A stretch of 14,321 nucleotides of DNA from JAJDFU01 sp964641965 (GCA_964641965.1 CAZXLD010000072.1:1-14321), one strand, 5' to 3'; numbered from the stretch's first letter, positions 7,637 through 14,102 are shown. Notes: generated by a model from the letters alone, not told the origin. A program made the numbers and translations.

Positions 7637-7656
7637 GAGTGTCCTATTCATCTTTT
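7628..7656. terminator. Bidirectional hairpin spanning both stop codons
   Basis: ATAGGA-gtg-TCCTAT (7633-7638 and 7642-7647) is a perfect 6-bp stem. Its left arm contains the TAG stop of the HerA-like gene and its right arm the TAG stop of the thioredoxin-like gene read on the other strand. Outer AAAAG (7628-7632) can pair with CTTTT (7652-7656) across a 4-nt bulge, so both directions end in a short T run. A weak bidirectional terminator is plausible. Confidence 0.45.
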
Positions 7657-8219
7657 ACCATGATCAACCTGGACTGATAGTCGCGCTTGAAGGAGGACCA
7701 GGGTTTGGTTTTGTGATAATCGCCATAGAAGTAGGTAAGGATCATTTCAAACTCCTCGGGAGATTTAAAACCTACGATAGACTGAATGTATTCCCCATTT
7801 TCATCCAGGAAAATGATGGTTGGATAGCTTAATCGACCTCGTAATAAAGTAGCGGCGAGTTCGTGATGCCCTCTTTTCCCGGTACTCACGAAGCTGTAGG
7901 TTTTTCCATTGTATTTGATATCCTTTTTGGTCTCCGCATCAAACTTGACGGGAAAGAACTCTTCATTCAGGAATGCGGCAATCTGAGGATCGCTAAAGGT
8001 TTGAGAATCCATCCGTTGGCACCAGGTGCACCATTTTGTATACACCTTCAAGACCACTTTGCGGTCTCTGCCCAGGTCAGCTTCAACAAAGTCTTCCCAA
8101 TCTCGCCAAATCACTTTTTCGCCTTGCTCGGAAGAGAAATTGTAGAAATGGTCAATTGACTGGTCTCCAATGAATAGCTGCAACCCTAGTACGACAAATG
8201 TGAGTACAAATACTTTCAT
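7644..8219 (-). CDS. Exported thioredoxin-like protein (CTWC active site)
   Basis: A 191-aa thioredoxin-fold protein that likely reduces or oxidises protein disulfides outside the cytoplasm. An N-terminal hydrophobic segment (MKVFVLTFVVLGLQLFIG) looks like a signal peptide or uncleaved anchor. The active site is WCTWC, with the redox pair C64 and C67, and the cis-proline loop is SYPTIIF (P133). The spacing and the WxTWCxxM form resemble the thioredoxin_7/DUF255-like families rather than classical TrxA. The roughly 60-residue insert between active site and cis-proline includes YNGKTYSFVSTGKRGHHELA. The reading frame extends upstream to 8354, but residues before the ATG at 8219 are non-hydrophobic, run into ribD's end and carry no similarity; the ATG at 8219 directly precedes the signal segment. 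A 100-bp gap separates it from ribD, which lies upstream on the same strand. Its partner and substrate are unknown. Confidence 0.85.
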   Translation of the reverse strand: MKVFVLTFVVLGLQLFIGDQSIDHFYNFSSEQGEKVIWRDWEDFVEADLGRDRKVVLKVYTKWCTWCQRMDSQTFSDPQIAAFLNEEFFPVKFDAETKKDIKYNGKTYSFVSTGKRGHHELAATLLRGRLSYPTIIFLDENGEYIQSIVGFKSPEEFEMILTYFYGDYHKTKPWSSFKRDYQSRLIMVKDE

Positions 8220-8319
8220 CCCGTAAGTTTCCTGATTCCGACTGTGTGTACGAAAATAGCAATAGGTAAACACCTTTTCCACATGTGAGCGGGATAATTG
8301 GGGGCATTTTAATTTAAGT

Positions 8320-9378
8320 TTAACGAACCTGAAGCCTGGGATACCTATATACATCCAGTCGATTTTCTCCTATTTGATAGGATTGAGCAGGAGCGAAATG
8401 CAGGCTAGGTGCGGGAATGCCTCCAGAAAAGGTATTTGGCCCCGTGAGGATTCGGGCTTCATCCCACAGGTCTTGTTCCATAAACTGCCGAATCGTGTAA
8501 GCCCCGCCTTCGATCAGTAAAGTACCTATTTGGCGATCCAGTAAGGCTCCCAGCAGGGCCTGTAGTCCGGCCGCTTCCAGGATTTCGACATTGGAGAAAG
8601 GATAGGGTTCTGTGGTGGCTCCAGGCTGGATTACCCGAATAGTAGGGTGCTGATCCAGCCACAGGTTCAACCCATTTGGCAAAGCACACTTGGGATCAAG
8701 TACCACTCGAATAGGAGAGGGGCCAAAAAAATACCGATTGGTTAAGGAGGGGTTGTCCGTAAGCGCAGTCTGGTACCCAATCAGGATAGCATCTACTTCA
8801 GACCGCCATTTATGAACTAATCGGCGAGCGACAGGATCAGTGATCCAAAACTGGGATGGAGGGGCCGGGGCAAAATAGCCTTGCGTAGTCTGGGCGAATT
8901 TAAGGATGATGTACGGCCTCTTTTCCCGTTGATTGGTCCGGAAAGGTTGGATCAAGGCTTCTCCTTCTTTTTCCAGTATGCCATGGGTTACTTGTACGCC
9001 CTGTTCCCGTAGCAATTTAATGCTTTTTCCCTGCACACCTGGGGCCGGATCTATACTGGAAAGAATGACGCGAGGAATTTGGTGCTCCAGGATTAATTTG
9101 GTGCACGGAGGGGTTTTGCCATAGGTACAGCAGGGCTCCAGAGACACAAAGAGAGTGCTTTGGTTGAACAGGTGCCGGTTGGCAGCCGGTACCGAACCAA
9201 CAGCTTGTACTTCTGCATGGGGGCCACCAAATGTTGGATGATACCCTTCGCCGATAATCCGATCATCCACCACCAATACCGCACCCACCATGGGGTTGGT
9301 CTTTACCCTGCCTGCACCGAGCCGGGCGAGTTGAAAACAGCGCCTCATCACCAGTTCTTCAAAGGTCAATGCACCCAT
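8320..9378 (-). CDS. ribD: Riboflavin biosynthesis bifunctional deaminase/reductase
   Basis: A 352-aa two-domain enzyme for two successive steps of riboflavin synthesis: deamination of the diaminohydroxyphosphoribosylamino-pyrimidine, then NADPH-dependent reduction of the ribosyl side chain. The N-terminal cytidine-deaminase-like domain (about 1-145) has TNPMVGAVLV, the zinc ligand and catalytic pair in GGPHAEVQA (H54, E56), and PCCTYGKTPPCT (C83, C92 as zinc ligands). The C-terminal reductase domain (about 150-350) has LKFAQTTQGYFA, the conserved DAILIGYQTALTDNPSLTNR and the nucleotide-binding LLIEGGAYTIRQFM. A TTG 33 nt upstream is also in frame, but the ATG at 9378 is used because it fits family length and ATG preference. 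The photolyase encoded at 2175-3542 needs FAD, which derives from this pathway. It is divergent from the HNH-AP2 gene across a 142-bp spacer. Confidence 0.94.
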   Translation of the reverse strand: MGALTFEELVMRRCFQLARLGAGRVKTNPMVGAVLVVDDRIIGEGYHPTFGGPHAEVQAVGSVPAANRHLFNQSTLFVSLEPCCTYGKTPPCTKLILEHQIPRVILSSIDPAPGVQGKSIKLLREQGVQVTHGILEKEGEALIQPFRTNQREKRPYIILKFAQTTQGYFAPAPPSQFWITDPVARRLVHKWRSEVDAILIGYQTALTDNPSLTNRYFFGPSPIRVVLDPKCALPNGLNLWLDQHPTIRVIQPGATTEPYPFSNVEILEAAGLQALLGALLDRQIGTLLIEGGAYTIRQFMEQDLWDEARILTGPNTFSGGIPAPSLHFAPAQSYQIGENRLDVYRYPRLQVR

Positions 9379-9520
9379 TTGTCCAACATCTTGCCTATTA
9401 GTTCTTTCCAATCTTCCTTTTCAGTAAATTAAGGCATTCCTTATTCCCAATCTTATTCCATTGTAAAACCTTAAACAAGTCAACAGCATATAGCCATATT
9501 ACATATTTAAACCGGAAACA

Positions 9521-10081
9521 GTGCTCTACAAGATTAAGTTAAAGAATGCGGATGATTCTGTATTGGTAGACGATGCTGTGTACGAATACTTGATCAATGA
9601 CCCGTATCTGGTAAGGATTGACCTGGTAAACAACTTGAGAAAACATTCCAGCGGTTGTGCTGTGTTTCAAAAGACCTGGAAAAAGGCTACCGGCGGCTAC
9701 AAGACCGAAACCATTTACCTGCATAAGTTGATTGCAGAGAAGTTCCTCAGCCACACCAAATCGCCAAAAAAGAAGTTAGTCGGTGCCCAAAATGGCAATA
9801 AACTAGACTGCAGATTGGAAAACCTGATCTACCGGTCCCGTTCTGTAGCCAGCCGCCAGCGCAAAACCAGCAGTAAAGTTGGTTATACCGGAGTGTACAA
9901 GGAAAATAACCGGTATCGCGCCGTGATTTCAGTCAATCGAAAGTCGATTCACATTGGCATGTTCGCAACTGCAGAGGAAGCTGCTCTGGCTTACAATAAA
10001 AAGTCGAGAGAGCTTTATGGAGAAGATGGCAAGATCAACGTCATTAGCCAGCGCAAATCAGCTATGGTTGAAGAAGGTTGA
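9521..10081 (+). CDS. Small DNA-binding protein: degenerate HNH region plus AP2 domain
   Basis: A 186-aa basic protein. Residues 119-173 (VGYTGVYKENNRYRAVIS, HIGMFATAEEAALAYNKKSR) form an AP2/ERF DNA-binding domain, common in bacterial homing endonucleases and phage proteins. Residues 66-104 follow the layout of the HNH_3 nuclease module, with LHKLIAEKFL in place of vhRLVAxAF and VGAQNGNKLDCRLENL in place of VDHxNGxxxDNRxxNL. The central histidine is Ala89 and the Asn before Arg is Cys97, so DNA cleavage is unlikely; H68 and N101 remain. It may act as a DNA-binding regulator descended from a mobile endonuclease. The start is GTG at 9521: an in-frame TAG lies at 9491-9493 with no ATG between. 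It has no intron or repeats around it that would mark active mobility. It ends exactly against the stop of the convergent mnmD. Confidence 0.75.
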   Translation: MLYKIKLKNADDSVLVDDAVYEYLINDPYLVRIDLVNNLRKHSSGCAVFQKTWKKATGGYKTETIYLHKLIAEKFLSHTKSPKKKLVGAQNGNKLDCRLENLIYRSRSVASRQRKTSSKVGYTGVYKENNRYRAVISVNRKSIHIGMFATAEEAALAYNKKSRELYGEDGKINVISQRKSAMVEEG

Positions 10082-10086
10082 TCAAC
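10077..10086. repeat. Palindrome formed by two abutting stop codons
   Basis: GTTGATCAAC is a perfect 10-bp palindrome. Its centre TGATCA is the TGA of the HNH-AP2 gene followed directly by the reversed TGA of mnmD, so the convergent genes have zero spacing. It is too short and loop-free to be a terminator by itself; flanking AGAAGG and CTTTCT make an imperfect extension. Confidence 0.6.
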
Positions 10087-10756
10087 TTTCTTTCCAGCAA
10101 CGCGTCATTTCTCGCTTTCCAGGAGGTCCGGGCAAGGATTCGGTCTTGAAGCCAACCGCACGAGCTGTTCGCTTGAAGGCGCCTTTGGCGCAATAGGTCA
10201 CCATCGTGCCTCCAGGTCGCAAAGCCTTATAAATCTGCTCGATGACCGGCTCTTCCCACAATTCGGGTTGGGCGTTGGGGGCAAAGGCATCAAAATAGCA
10301 AATATCAAACTGATTATCAGCTTGATAGTCCTCAAATTGAACTTTTCGTTTCCTAAAGGTGAAGTTGGGAGTAAGCGGATGATCTTTTTCCCATTCAGAA
10401 GTGTGAAAGGAAAGGAATTCAGTCCTTTTTTGAGGCACATCCAGTAGGGTAGGGTAGTTCAATTGTGCTGCCTCTTCCTGCATAATCGGAAATGCCTCCA
10501 GGGCTTCATAATATATTTTCCAACCTCTTTTTTCGGCTTCCAACAAGCTCAGGAACGCATTTAAGGCGGTACCCAACCCAAATTCCAAAACGGCAACCGA
10601 AGCTTTGCCGGGAGCAATGGAAAAGAGGCCTTGATCGAGGAACACATGTCTGGATTCCTGGATGGCGCCATACTTGCTATGATAGGACACGCCAAACTCG
10701 TTGGACAGCAGGCTATGCGAACCGTCTTGAGTCAGAATTAACTCCCGTTCATGCAT
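10082..10756 (-). CDS. mnmD: tRNA (mnm5s2U34) methyltransferase MnmD
   Basis: A 224-aa SAM-dependent methyltransferase matching the N-terminal methyltransferase half of MnmC (DUF752, PF05430). It performs the last methylation that yields 5-methylaminomethyl-2-thiouridine at the tRNA wobble position. The SAM-binding motif is VLEFGLGTALNAF at 56-68. The family signature YFDAFAPNAQPELW is at 154-167, PGGTMVTYCAKGAFKR is at 181-196, and the closing PGPPGKREMTRC is at 209-220. No FAD oxidoreductase half follows, so this is the stand-alone form; the intermediate must be delivered by MnmEG or another route. The ATG at 10756 fits the family start MxxRELILTQDGSHSL. A 50-aa lipoprotein gene lies 91 bp upstream on the same strand. 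Confidence 0.92.
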   Translation of the reverse strand: MHERELILTQDGSHSLLSNEFGVSYHSKYGAIQESRHVFLDQGLFSIAPGKASVAVLEFGLGTALNAFLSLLEAEKRGWKIYYEALEAFPIMQEEAAQLNYPTLLDVPQKRTEFLSFHTSEWEKDHPLTPNFTFRKRKVQFEDYQADNQFDICYFDAFAPNAQPELWEEPVIEQIYKALRPGGTMVTYCAKGAFKRTARAVGFKTESLPGPPGKREMTRCWKES

Positions 10757-10847
10757 ATGATTTCAATATGATCGGCGATGGGAATAGGGGCTGCGGCTTT
10801 TAACCTACTAAAGAACCCCTGCGCATACGGAATAGAAAAATGGGAAC

Positions 10848-11000
10848 TTAGAATATAATGCTGCCAGCAACATGGGCACCCCATTCGATTGCATCTCCGA
10901 TAGTGAAGTTGGTGGGGCATCCTACGCCGCGGTTGCAAGAGAATGTAGTCAAAACAACTGCAGCCAAGCCAGCTAGTTTAAGAACCGAGATCTTTTTCAT
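10848..11000 (-). CDS. Small lipoprotein, 50 aa
   Basis: A short frame (ATG at 11000, TAA at 10848-10850) encodes a Lys-Lys start, a hydrophobic stretch LAGLAAVVLTTF and a cysteine at position 22 preceded by Ser, as in Bacteroidota lipoprotein signal peptides. The mature part would be only 29 residues, starting CNRGVGCPTNFTIGDAIEW, with a second cysteine at 28. The signal-peptide architecture makes chance unlikely, although the lipobox (TFSC) is weak. Its function is unknown. It sits 46 bp after a strong minus-strand terminator, which marks the end of the transcript before it, so it should have its own promoter in 11001-11046. mnmD follows 91 bp downstream and could be cotranscribed. Confidence 0.65.
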   Translation of the reverse strand: MKKISVLKLAGLAAVVLTTFSCNRGVGCPTNFTIGDAIEWGAHVAGSIIF

Positions 11001-11046
11001 TGCGTTTGTCGTGTTTGTTAACCTTAGTTTTCCAAAAAGCTCAGTG

Positions 11047-11077
11047 AAAATAATAAAACCCTGCCGAATCAGCAGGG
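11047..11077 (-). terminator. Rho-independent terminator (minus strand)
   Basis: Read on the minus strand, CCCTGC (11077-11072), a 7-nt loop and GCAGGG (11064-11059) form a perfect GC-rich 6-bp stem, followed at once by TTTTATTATTTT (11058-11047). This is the best terminator in the window. It implies a minus-strand transcript starting upstream, between about 11078 and pdhB. Confidence 0.75.
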
Positions 11078-11191
11078 AGCTTTTCTAAACGGATGTTGCC
11101 ATTTTCCAAGTTGGGAGTAAGACGATCGACCTCCCGAAGGGTCACTACCATCTATACCGACCTTCATCAACAACTTTCTTTTTTTAGTCAT
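11069..11191 (-). CDS. Candidate 40-aa small protein ending in a terminator loop
   Basis: ATG at 11191, TGA at 11069-11071. The product opens with MTKKRKLLMKVGIDGSDPSG, continues Gly/Ser-rich and then Trp/His-containing (YSQLGKWQHPFRKAPC), and ends in a cysteine. An AGAAGA purine stretch lies directly before the ATG. The last two sense codons form the terminator stem and the stop is in the loop, so the frame fits exactly inside a transcript bounded by that terminator. There is no signal peptide and no family that I recognise. It could instead be a regulatory RNA in which the frame is accidental. No convincing promoter was seen between it and pdhB, from which it diverges. Confidence 0.4.
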   Translation of the reverse strand: MTKKRKLLMKVGIDGSDPSGGRSSYSQLGKWQHPFRKAPC

Positions 11192-11203
11192 TCTTCTACA
11201 TCA

Positions 11204-11263
11204 ATAAACCTGAATGCGTGCTATAAGGTTGCTATTATTGCAATGACATAGGGTCAGGTTTAT
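11204..11263. repeat. 10-bp perfect inverted repeat in a divergent spacer
   Basis: ATAAACCTGA (11204-11213) and TCAGGTTTAT (11254-11263) are exact reverse complements 40 nt apart. A second small inverted pair TTGC/GCAA (11229-11232, 11240-11243) is nested in the loop. They lie between pdhB and the divergent small minus-strand gene and could be paired regulator half-sites or an RNA stem. Confidence 0.5.
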
Positions 11264-11274
11264 CCTACCTTTTC

Positions 11275-11282
11275 TATTTTTG
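11275..11282 (+). promoter_or_regulatory. Possible -7 promoter element of pdhB
   Basis: TATTTTTG matches the Bacteroidota -7 consensus TAnnTTTG exactly and lies 32 nt before the pdhB ATG. No TTG at the expected 17-23 bp upstream was found, so the assignment is tentative. Confidence 0.3.
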
Positions 11283-11314
11283 TTAACCAAAACGAATCCA
11301 GCAAATCATTTCGT

Positions 11315-12298
11315 ATGCCTAAAGAACTTGCCTTACGCGATGCCCTGAATGAAGCCATGAGTGAAGAAATGCGCCGTGACGAAACGGTGTTTCTCATGGG
11401 AGAAGAAGTAGCCGAATACAACGGAGCCTATAAAGTGAGTAAAGGGATGCTGGATGAATTCGGCGCCAAGCGCGTGATTGATACACCTATTGCGGAACTC
11501 GGGTTTGCCGGTATTGGGGTAGGGGCCGCGATGAATGGCCTGCGGCCTATTATAGAATTTATGACCTGGAACTTTGCCGTCTTAGCGTTTGATCAGATTG
11601 TAAATAATGCAGCCAAAACACTGGCACAGTCTGCCGGTCAATACAATTGTCCGATTGTTTTTCGAGGTCCAAGTGGTTCTGCCGGACAACTGGCGCAGCA
11701 GCATAGTCAAACGTTCGAGAGCTGGTTGGGCAACGTACCGGGGCTTAAGGTGGTTAGTTGTATAGATCCGGCTGATGCCAAAGGTCTGCTGAAATCCGCC
11801 GTGCGGGATGATGATCCGGTATGCATGATGGAGTCCGAGATGTTGTATGGTCACAAAGGCGAAGTGCCGGATGGAGAGTATTTAGTACCTATCGGCAAAG
11901 CTGTGGTGCGCCGGGAGGGTAGTGATGTAACGATTGTTTCCTTCAATAAACTAATGCTCACCGCTTTGGAAGCAGCTGAAGAACTGGCCAAGGATGGTAT
12001 TTCGGCTGAGGTAATTGATTTGCGAACCATTCGCCCCCTGGATCATGAAACCATTGTCCGATCGGTCATGAAAACCAATCGACTGGTGGTCGTAGACGAA
12101 AGCTGGCCAATGTTCGGTGTGTCTGCCGAGATCGCCTATGAGATTCAGAAATATGCCTTTGATTACCTGGATGCGCCGATCGCGCGGGTGAATAGCGCGG
12201 ATACCAGTTTGCATTATTCTCCGGTTTTTGTGGAGGAGTTCCTGCCGAATCCAGCCAAGATTATCAAAGCGGTGAAAGAGGTGGCATATGTGAAGTAA
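11315..12298 (+). CDS. pdhB: Pyruvate dehydrogenase E1 component subunit beta
   Basis: A 327-aa transketolase-fold subunit that with E1 alpha decarboxylates pyruvate using thiamine diphosphate, feeding acetyl groups to E2 for acetyl-CoA. The N-terminal domain (1-180) has the family start ELALRDALNEAMSEEM, GAYKVSKGML, the cofactor-activating Glu in TPIAELGFAG (E61) and GPSGSAGQLAQQHSQ with H130, equivalent by eye to human E1-beta E59 and H128. The C-terminal domain (about 195-325) has EVIDLRTIRPLD and the closing VEEFLPNPAKI. The length is normal for the family. The subunit could in principle serve a branched-chain or acetoin complex, but the motif wording favours PDH. The E1 alpha gene is not adjacent, as is common in Bacteroidota. 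The ATG at 11315 is the only sensible start. A long gene-poor spacer follows. Confidence 0.92.
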   Translation: MPKELALRDALNEAMSEEMRRDETVFLMGEEVAEYNGAYKVSKGMLDEFGAKRVIDTPIAELGFAGIGVGAAMNGLRPIIEFMTWNFAVLAFDQIVNNAAKTLAQSAGQYNCPIVFRGPSGSAGQLAQQHSQTFESWLGNVPGLKVVSCIDPADAKGLLKSAVRDDDPVCMMESEMLYGHKGEVPDGEYLVPIGKAVVRREGSDVTIVSFNKLMLTALEAAEELAKDGISAEVIDLRTIRPLDHETIVRSVMKTNRLVVVDESWPMFGVSAEIAYEIQKYAFDYLDAPIARVNSADTSLHYSPVFVEEFLPNPAKIIKAVKEVAYVK

Positions 12299-12758
12299 GA
12301 CTCAAGATTTTCAATTTCTTTAGTCGGGTAGTTGTTCTTAAGGAAGGTTGGTGATGTTACTGGCTTTAATGAGAATATTAGAAACACTTATTTAACATAA
12401 TATAAATTATAGGGCAAAAATAATAGAATTTTCATTCCAGATCAATCATTCCGTTGCGTACAGCAAACAACACCAAACCTATACTAGAAACTACCGAACA
12501 GTAATCTATTATCGGTAAGAAAATACTTTGAGATGTGAGGGTTCCCAATCCTCCAAACGCTCCCACATCCGAAAAAATTCGCCATTTGACAATTGTAACT
12601 CACCATTCGGTACTCCCCTCTCCTACCCCTAAACAAGCTTTTCCAAACTAGTTCCCAACCATTTCGCTTGAACCGGGAATAGATTAGCAGTATATTCCGG
12701 CCGATAAAGGATAAACGATTAATAACCAACATAGATAACCATTACTAAAGCGCCTAAG
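12299..12758. other. 460-bp spacer without a convincing gene
   Basis: The first half is AT-rich (about 12385-12440). Small inverted repeats are present: TACCGA/TCGGTA (12492-12497, 12512-12517), GATGTG/CACATC (12532-12537, 12564-12569) and an ACAATTGT palindrome near 12590. A near-match to the -7 element (TACTTTG at 12524-12530) lies too far from the next gene to be its obvious promoter. An 82-codon minus-strand frame here looks non-coding. The promoter of the 12759 gene must be in this stretch but I cannot place it. Confidence 0.5.
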
Positions 12759-13829
12759 ATGAAAGCAATGAAAAAGATCCAATTACCCGTTTTTGGGTTC
12801 CTGGCAACTGCCCTCTGTCTGCTTCTAATCCCGGCTGATGCTTACTCCTGTACCAGAGTCGTATATCAAGGTCCTAACGGAAACGTCATTACGGCCCGCT
12901 CAATGGACTGGAAAGATGACATTCCTGCGAACCTTTGGATCTTCCCCAAAGGAATGGAAAGGGATGGTGCTGTAGGAACCACCTCCATAAAGTGGAAATC
13001 CAAATACGGCAGCGTGATAACAAGTTCTTGGGATATCGGCTCCTCAGACGGGATGAATGAGATGGGGCTGGTAGGTAATTTACTTTGGCTGGTCGAGTCG
13101 AAATATCCAACCTTTGAAAAGGATAAAGACATACCGGGGCTTTCCGTTTCGCTGTGGTTACAATATGTGCTTGACAATTTCTCAACAGTTGAGGAGGCGG
13201 TTGCTGCCCTAAGCGAAGAAGCGTTTGTGATCGTCTCGTCAAATATCCCCGGCACGGAAACCTTTGTAACGGTGCATTTATCCATTTCGGATAAAACCGG
13301 GGATAATGCCATTTTCGAATTTATAGATGGCAAGTTGGTCATTCATCACGATAAGTCGTACATAGCAATGACCAATTCTCCTGTATTTGAGGAGCAATTG
13401 GCGATTAATTCATACTGGCAGGGTATTCCAGGAACCATTATGCTGCCCGGGACAAACCGAGCTGCCGATCGATATGTAAGAGCTTCCTATTATATTAATT
13501 CAATACCAAAAACAGATAATACGAGAGTAGCTATCTCCAGTGTTTTCAGTGTGATCAGAAACTGTTCCGTCCCTTTCGGCATATCCTCACCGACAGAACC
13601 CAACATTTCATCTACTCGATGGAGAACGGTGGCCGACCAGAAAAATCTGGTTTATTATTTCGATAACGTCCTGAATCCAAATGTGGTCTGGGTGGAATTT
13701 GATAAAATTGACTTTAGCGAGAATGCTAAGGTGAGGAAGCTCAGTTTGGAAAACAATGAGAACTATTCAGGTGAATCGTCTATGAGTTTTAAGGACGCTG
13801 AACCTTTCACCTTTGCCGGCTTGGAATAG
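12759..13829 (+). CDS. Exported choloylglycine hydrolase family (linear amide C-N hydrolase)
   Basis: A 356-aa Ntn-hydrolase of the bile salt hydrolase/penicillin V acylase family, which cleaves linear amide bonds. A Lys-rich start plus hydrophobic segment (FGFLATALCLLLIPADA) is a signal peptide, and cleavage just before C31 would free the cysteine as the N-terminal nucleophile. Aligned by eye with bile salt hydrolase: C31 (C2), R47 (R18) and D50 (D21) in ARSMDW, N107 in GLVGN (N82), the TNSP region at 205-208 (N175) and DRYVRAS at 237-243 (R228). All catalytic positions are present, so activity is likely. The substrate is unknown: environmental relatives act on penicillin V, N-acyl homoserine lactones or bile salts. 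The ATG at 12759 is used; a second ATG at 12768 (MKKIQLP) is equally good. A Cys after the signal could be mistaken for a lipobox, but AYSC is a poor one and the nucleophile role explains it. Confidence 0.88.
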   Translation: MKAMKKIQLPVFGFLATALCLLLIPADAYSCTRVVYQGPNGNVITARSMDWKDDIPANLWIFPKGMERDGAVGTTSIKWKSKYGSVITSSWDIGSSDGMNEMGLVGNLLWLVESKYPTFEKDKDIPGLSVSLWLQYVLDNFSTVEEAVAALSEEAFVIVSSNIPGTETFVTVHLSISDKTGDNAIFEFIDGKLVIHHDKSYIAMTNSPVFEEQLAINSYWQGIPGTIMLPGTNRAADRYVRASYYINSIPKTDNTRVAISSVFSVIRNCSVPFGISSPTEPNISSTRWRTVADQKNLVYYFDNVLNPNVVWVEFDKIDFSENAKVRKLSLENNENYSGESSMSFKDAEPFTFAGLE

Positions 13830-14062
13830 GTAGTACACTCTTTTTAAGGACTATATTGCCCGAGTGGTTACAAGCACCGGGCACTTACTAAATTATAAGG
13901 TTTAACTCCTAATGAAAAAGGTAGTTAGGCTCATCATTTAGTGCAAAAATTCCCAGCTCCATCCCTATTGAGTTGGGTCCAGTCGTTTTCAGGATGGAAG
14001 TCACCCCTCTGACAAGGGCATGCAATACCTCCTACCCTACAGGTTCTCACGCACGAATTTAA
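13830..14062. other. Spacer with hairpins and an open Cys-rich minus-strand mini-frame
   Basis: The spacer between the hydrolase and the ABC gene holds a hairpin at 13858-13882 (listed separately) and a perfect 7-bp inverted repeat TCCATCC/GGATGGA (13958-13964, 13992-13998). On the minus strand a frame from a GTG at 14068 to a TGA at 13934-13936 gives 44 residues with six cysteines, including SCVRTCRVGG, IACPCQRGDFHPENDW and a closing FCTK. I do not call it a gene: it lacks an ATG and a visible ribosome site and its promoter is not evident. A conserved non-coding element is equally possible. Confidence 0.35.
13858..13882 (+). terminator. Hairpin downstream of the choloylglycine hydrolase family gene
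   Basis: GCCCG (13858-13862), a one-base bulge A, GTG, an 8-nt loop, then CAC and CGGGC (13875-13882) form an 8-bp stem 28 nt past the stop. No T tract follows, so it is a transcript-end stabiliser or weak terminator at best. Confidence 0.4.
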
Positions 14063-14077
14063 TGCCACAAAGTTGCA
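14063..14077. promoter_or_regulatory. Operator copy 1 (imperfect palindrome)
   Basis: TGCCAC-AAA-GTTGCA is the same palindrome as copy 2 with one mismatch in the left arm, and is likewise followed by TTA. It overlaps the TTG of the -33 element, so a bound repressor would block RNA polymerase. Confidence 0.55.
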
Positions 14078-14102
14078 TTAGATAGTAGCTTTATTAATTT
14101 TG
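14073..14102 (+). promoter_or_regulatory. Bacteroidota-type promoter of the ABC transporter gene
   Basis: TTG (14073-14075), a 19-bp spacer and TAATTTTG (14095-14102) match the Bacteroidota TTG-N19-TAnnTTTG promoter exactly. Transcription should begin near 14109, giving a leader of about 25 nt to the ATG at 14134. Confidence 0.65.

Noticed and set aside
8220..8354. N-terminal extension of the thioredoxin-like protein
   Set aside because: The signal segment begins at the ATG at 8219; the extension overlaps the end of ribD and would bury the signal peptide.
9379..9520. FMN riboswitch upstream of ribD
   Set aside because: The 142-bp spacer shows none of the conserved RFN-element blocks on the ribD strand.
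10738..10938. 66-codon minus-strand frame between mnmD and the lipoprotein gene
   Set aside because: It overlaps both better-supported genes out of frame and has no features.
10858..11088. 76-codon plus-strand frame
   Set aside because: It lies antisense to the small lipoprotein and runs through the minus-strand terminator; the lipoprotein frame has clear signal-peptide architecture.
12484..12732. 82-codon minus-strand frame in the pdhB-hydrolase spacer
   Set aside because: No recognisable motif, signal sequence or ribosome site; aromatic/Arg-rich composition typical of chance frames in AT-rich DNA.
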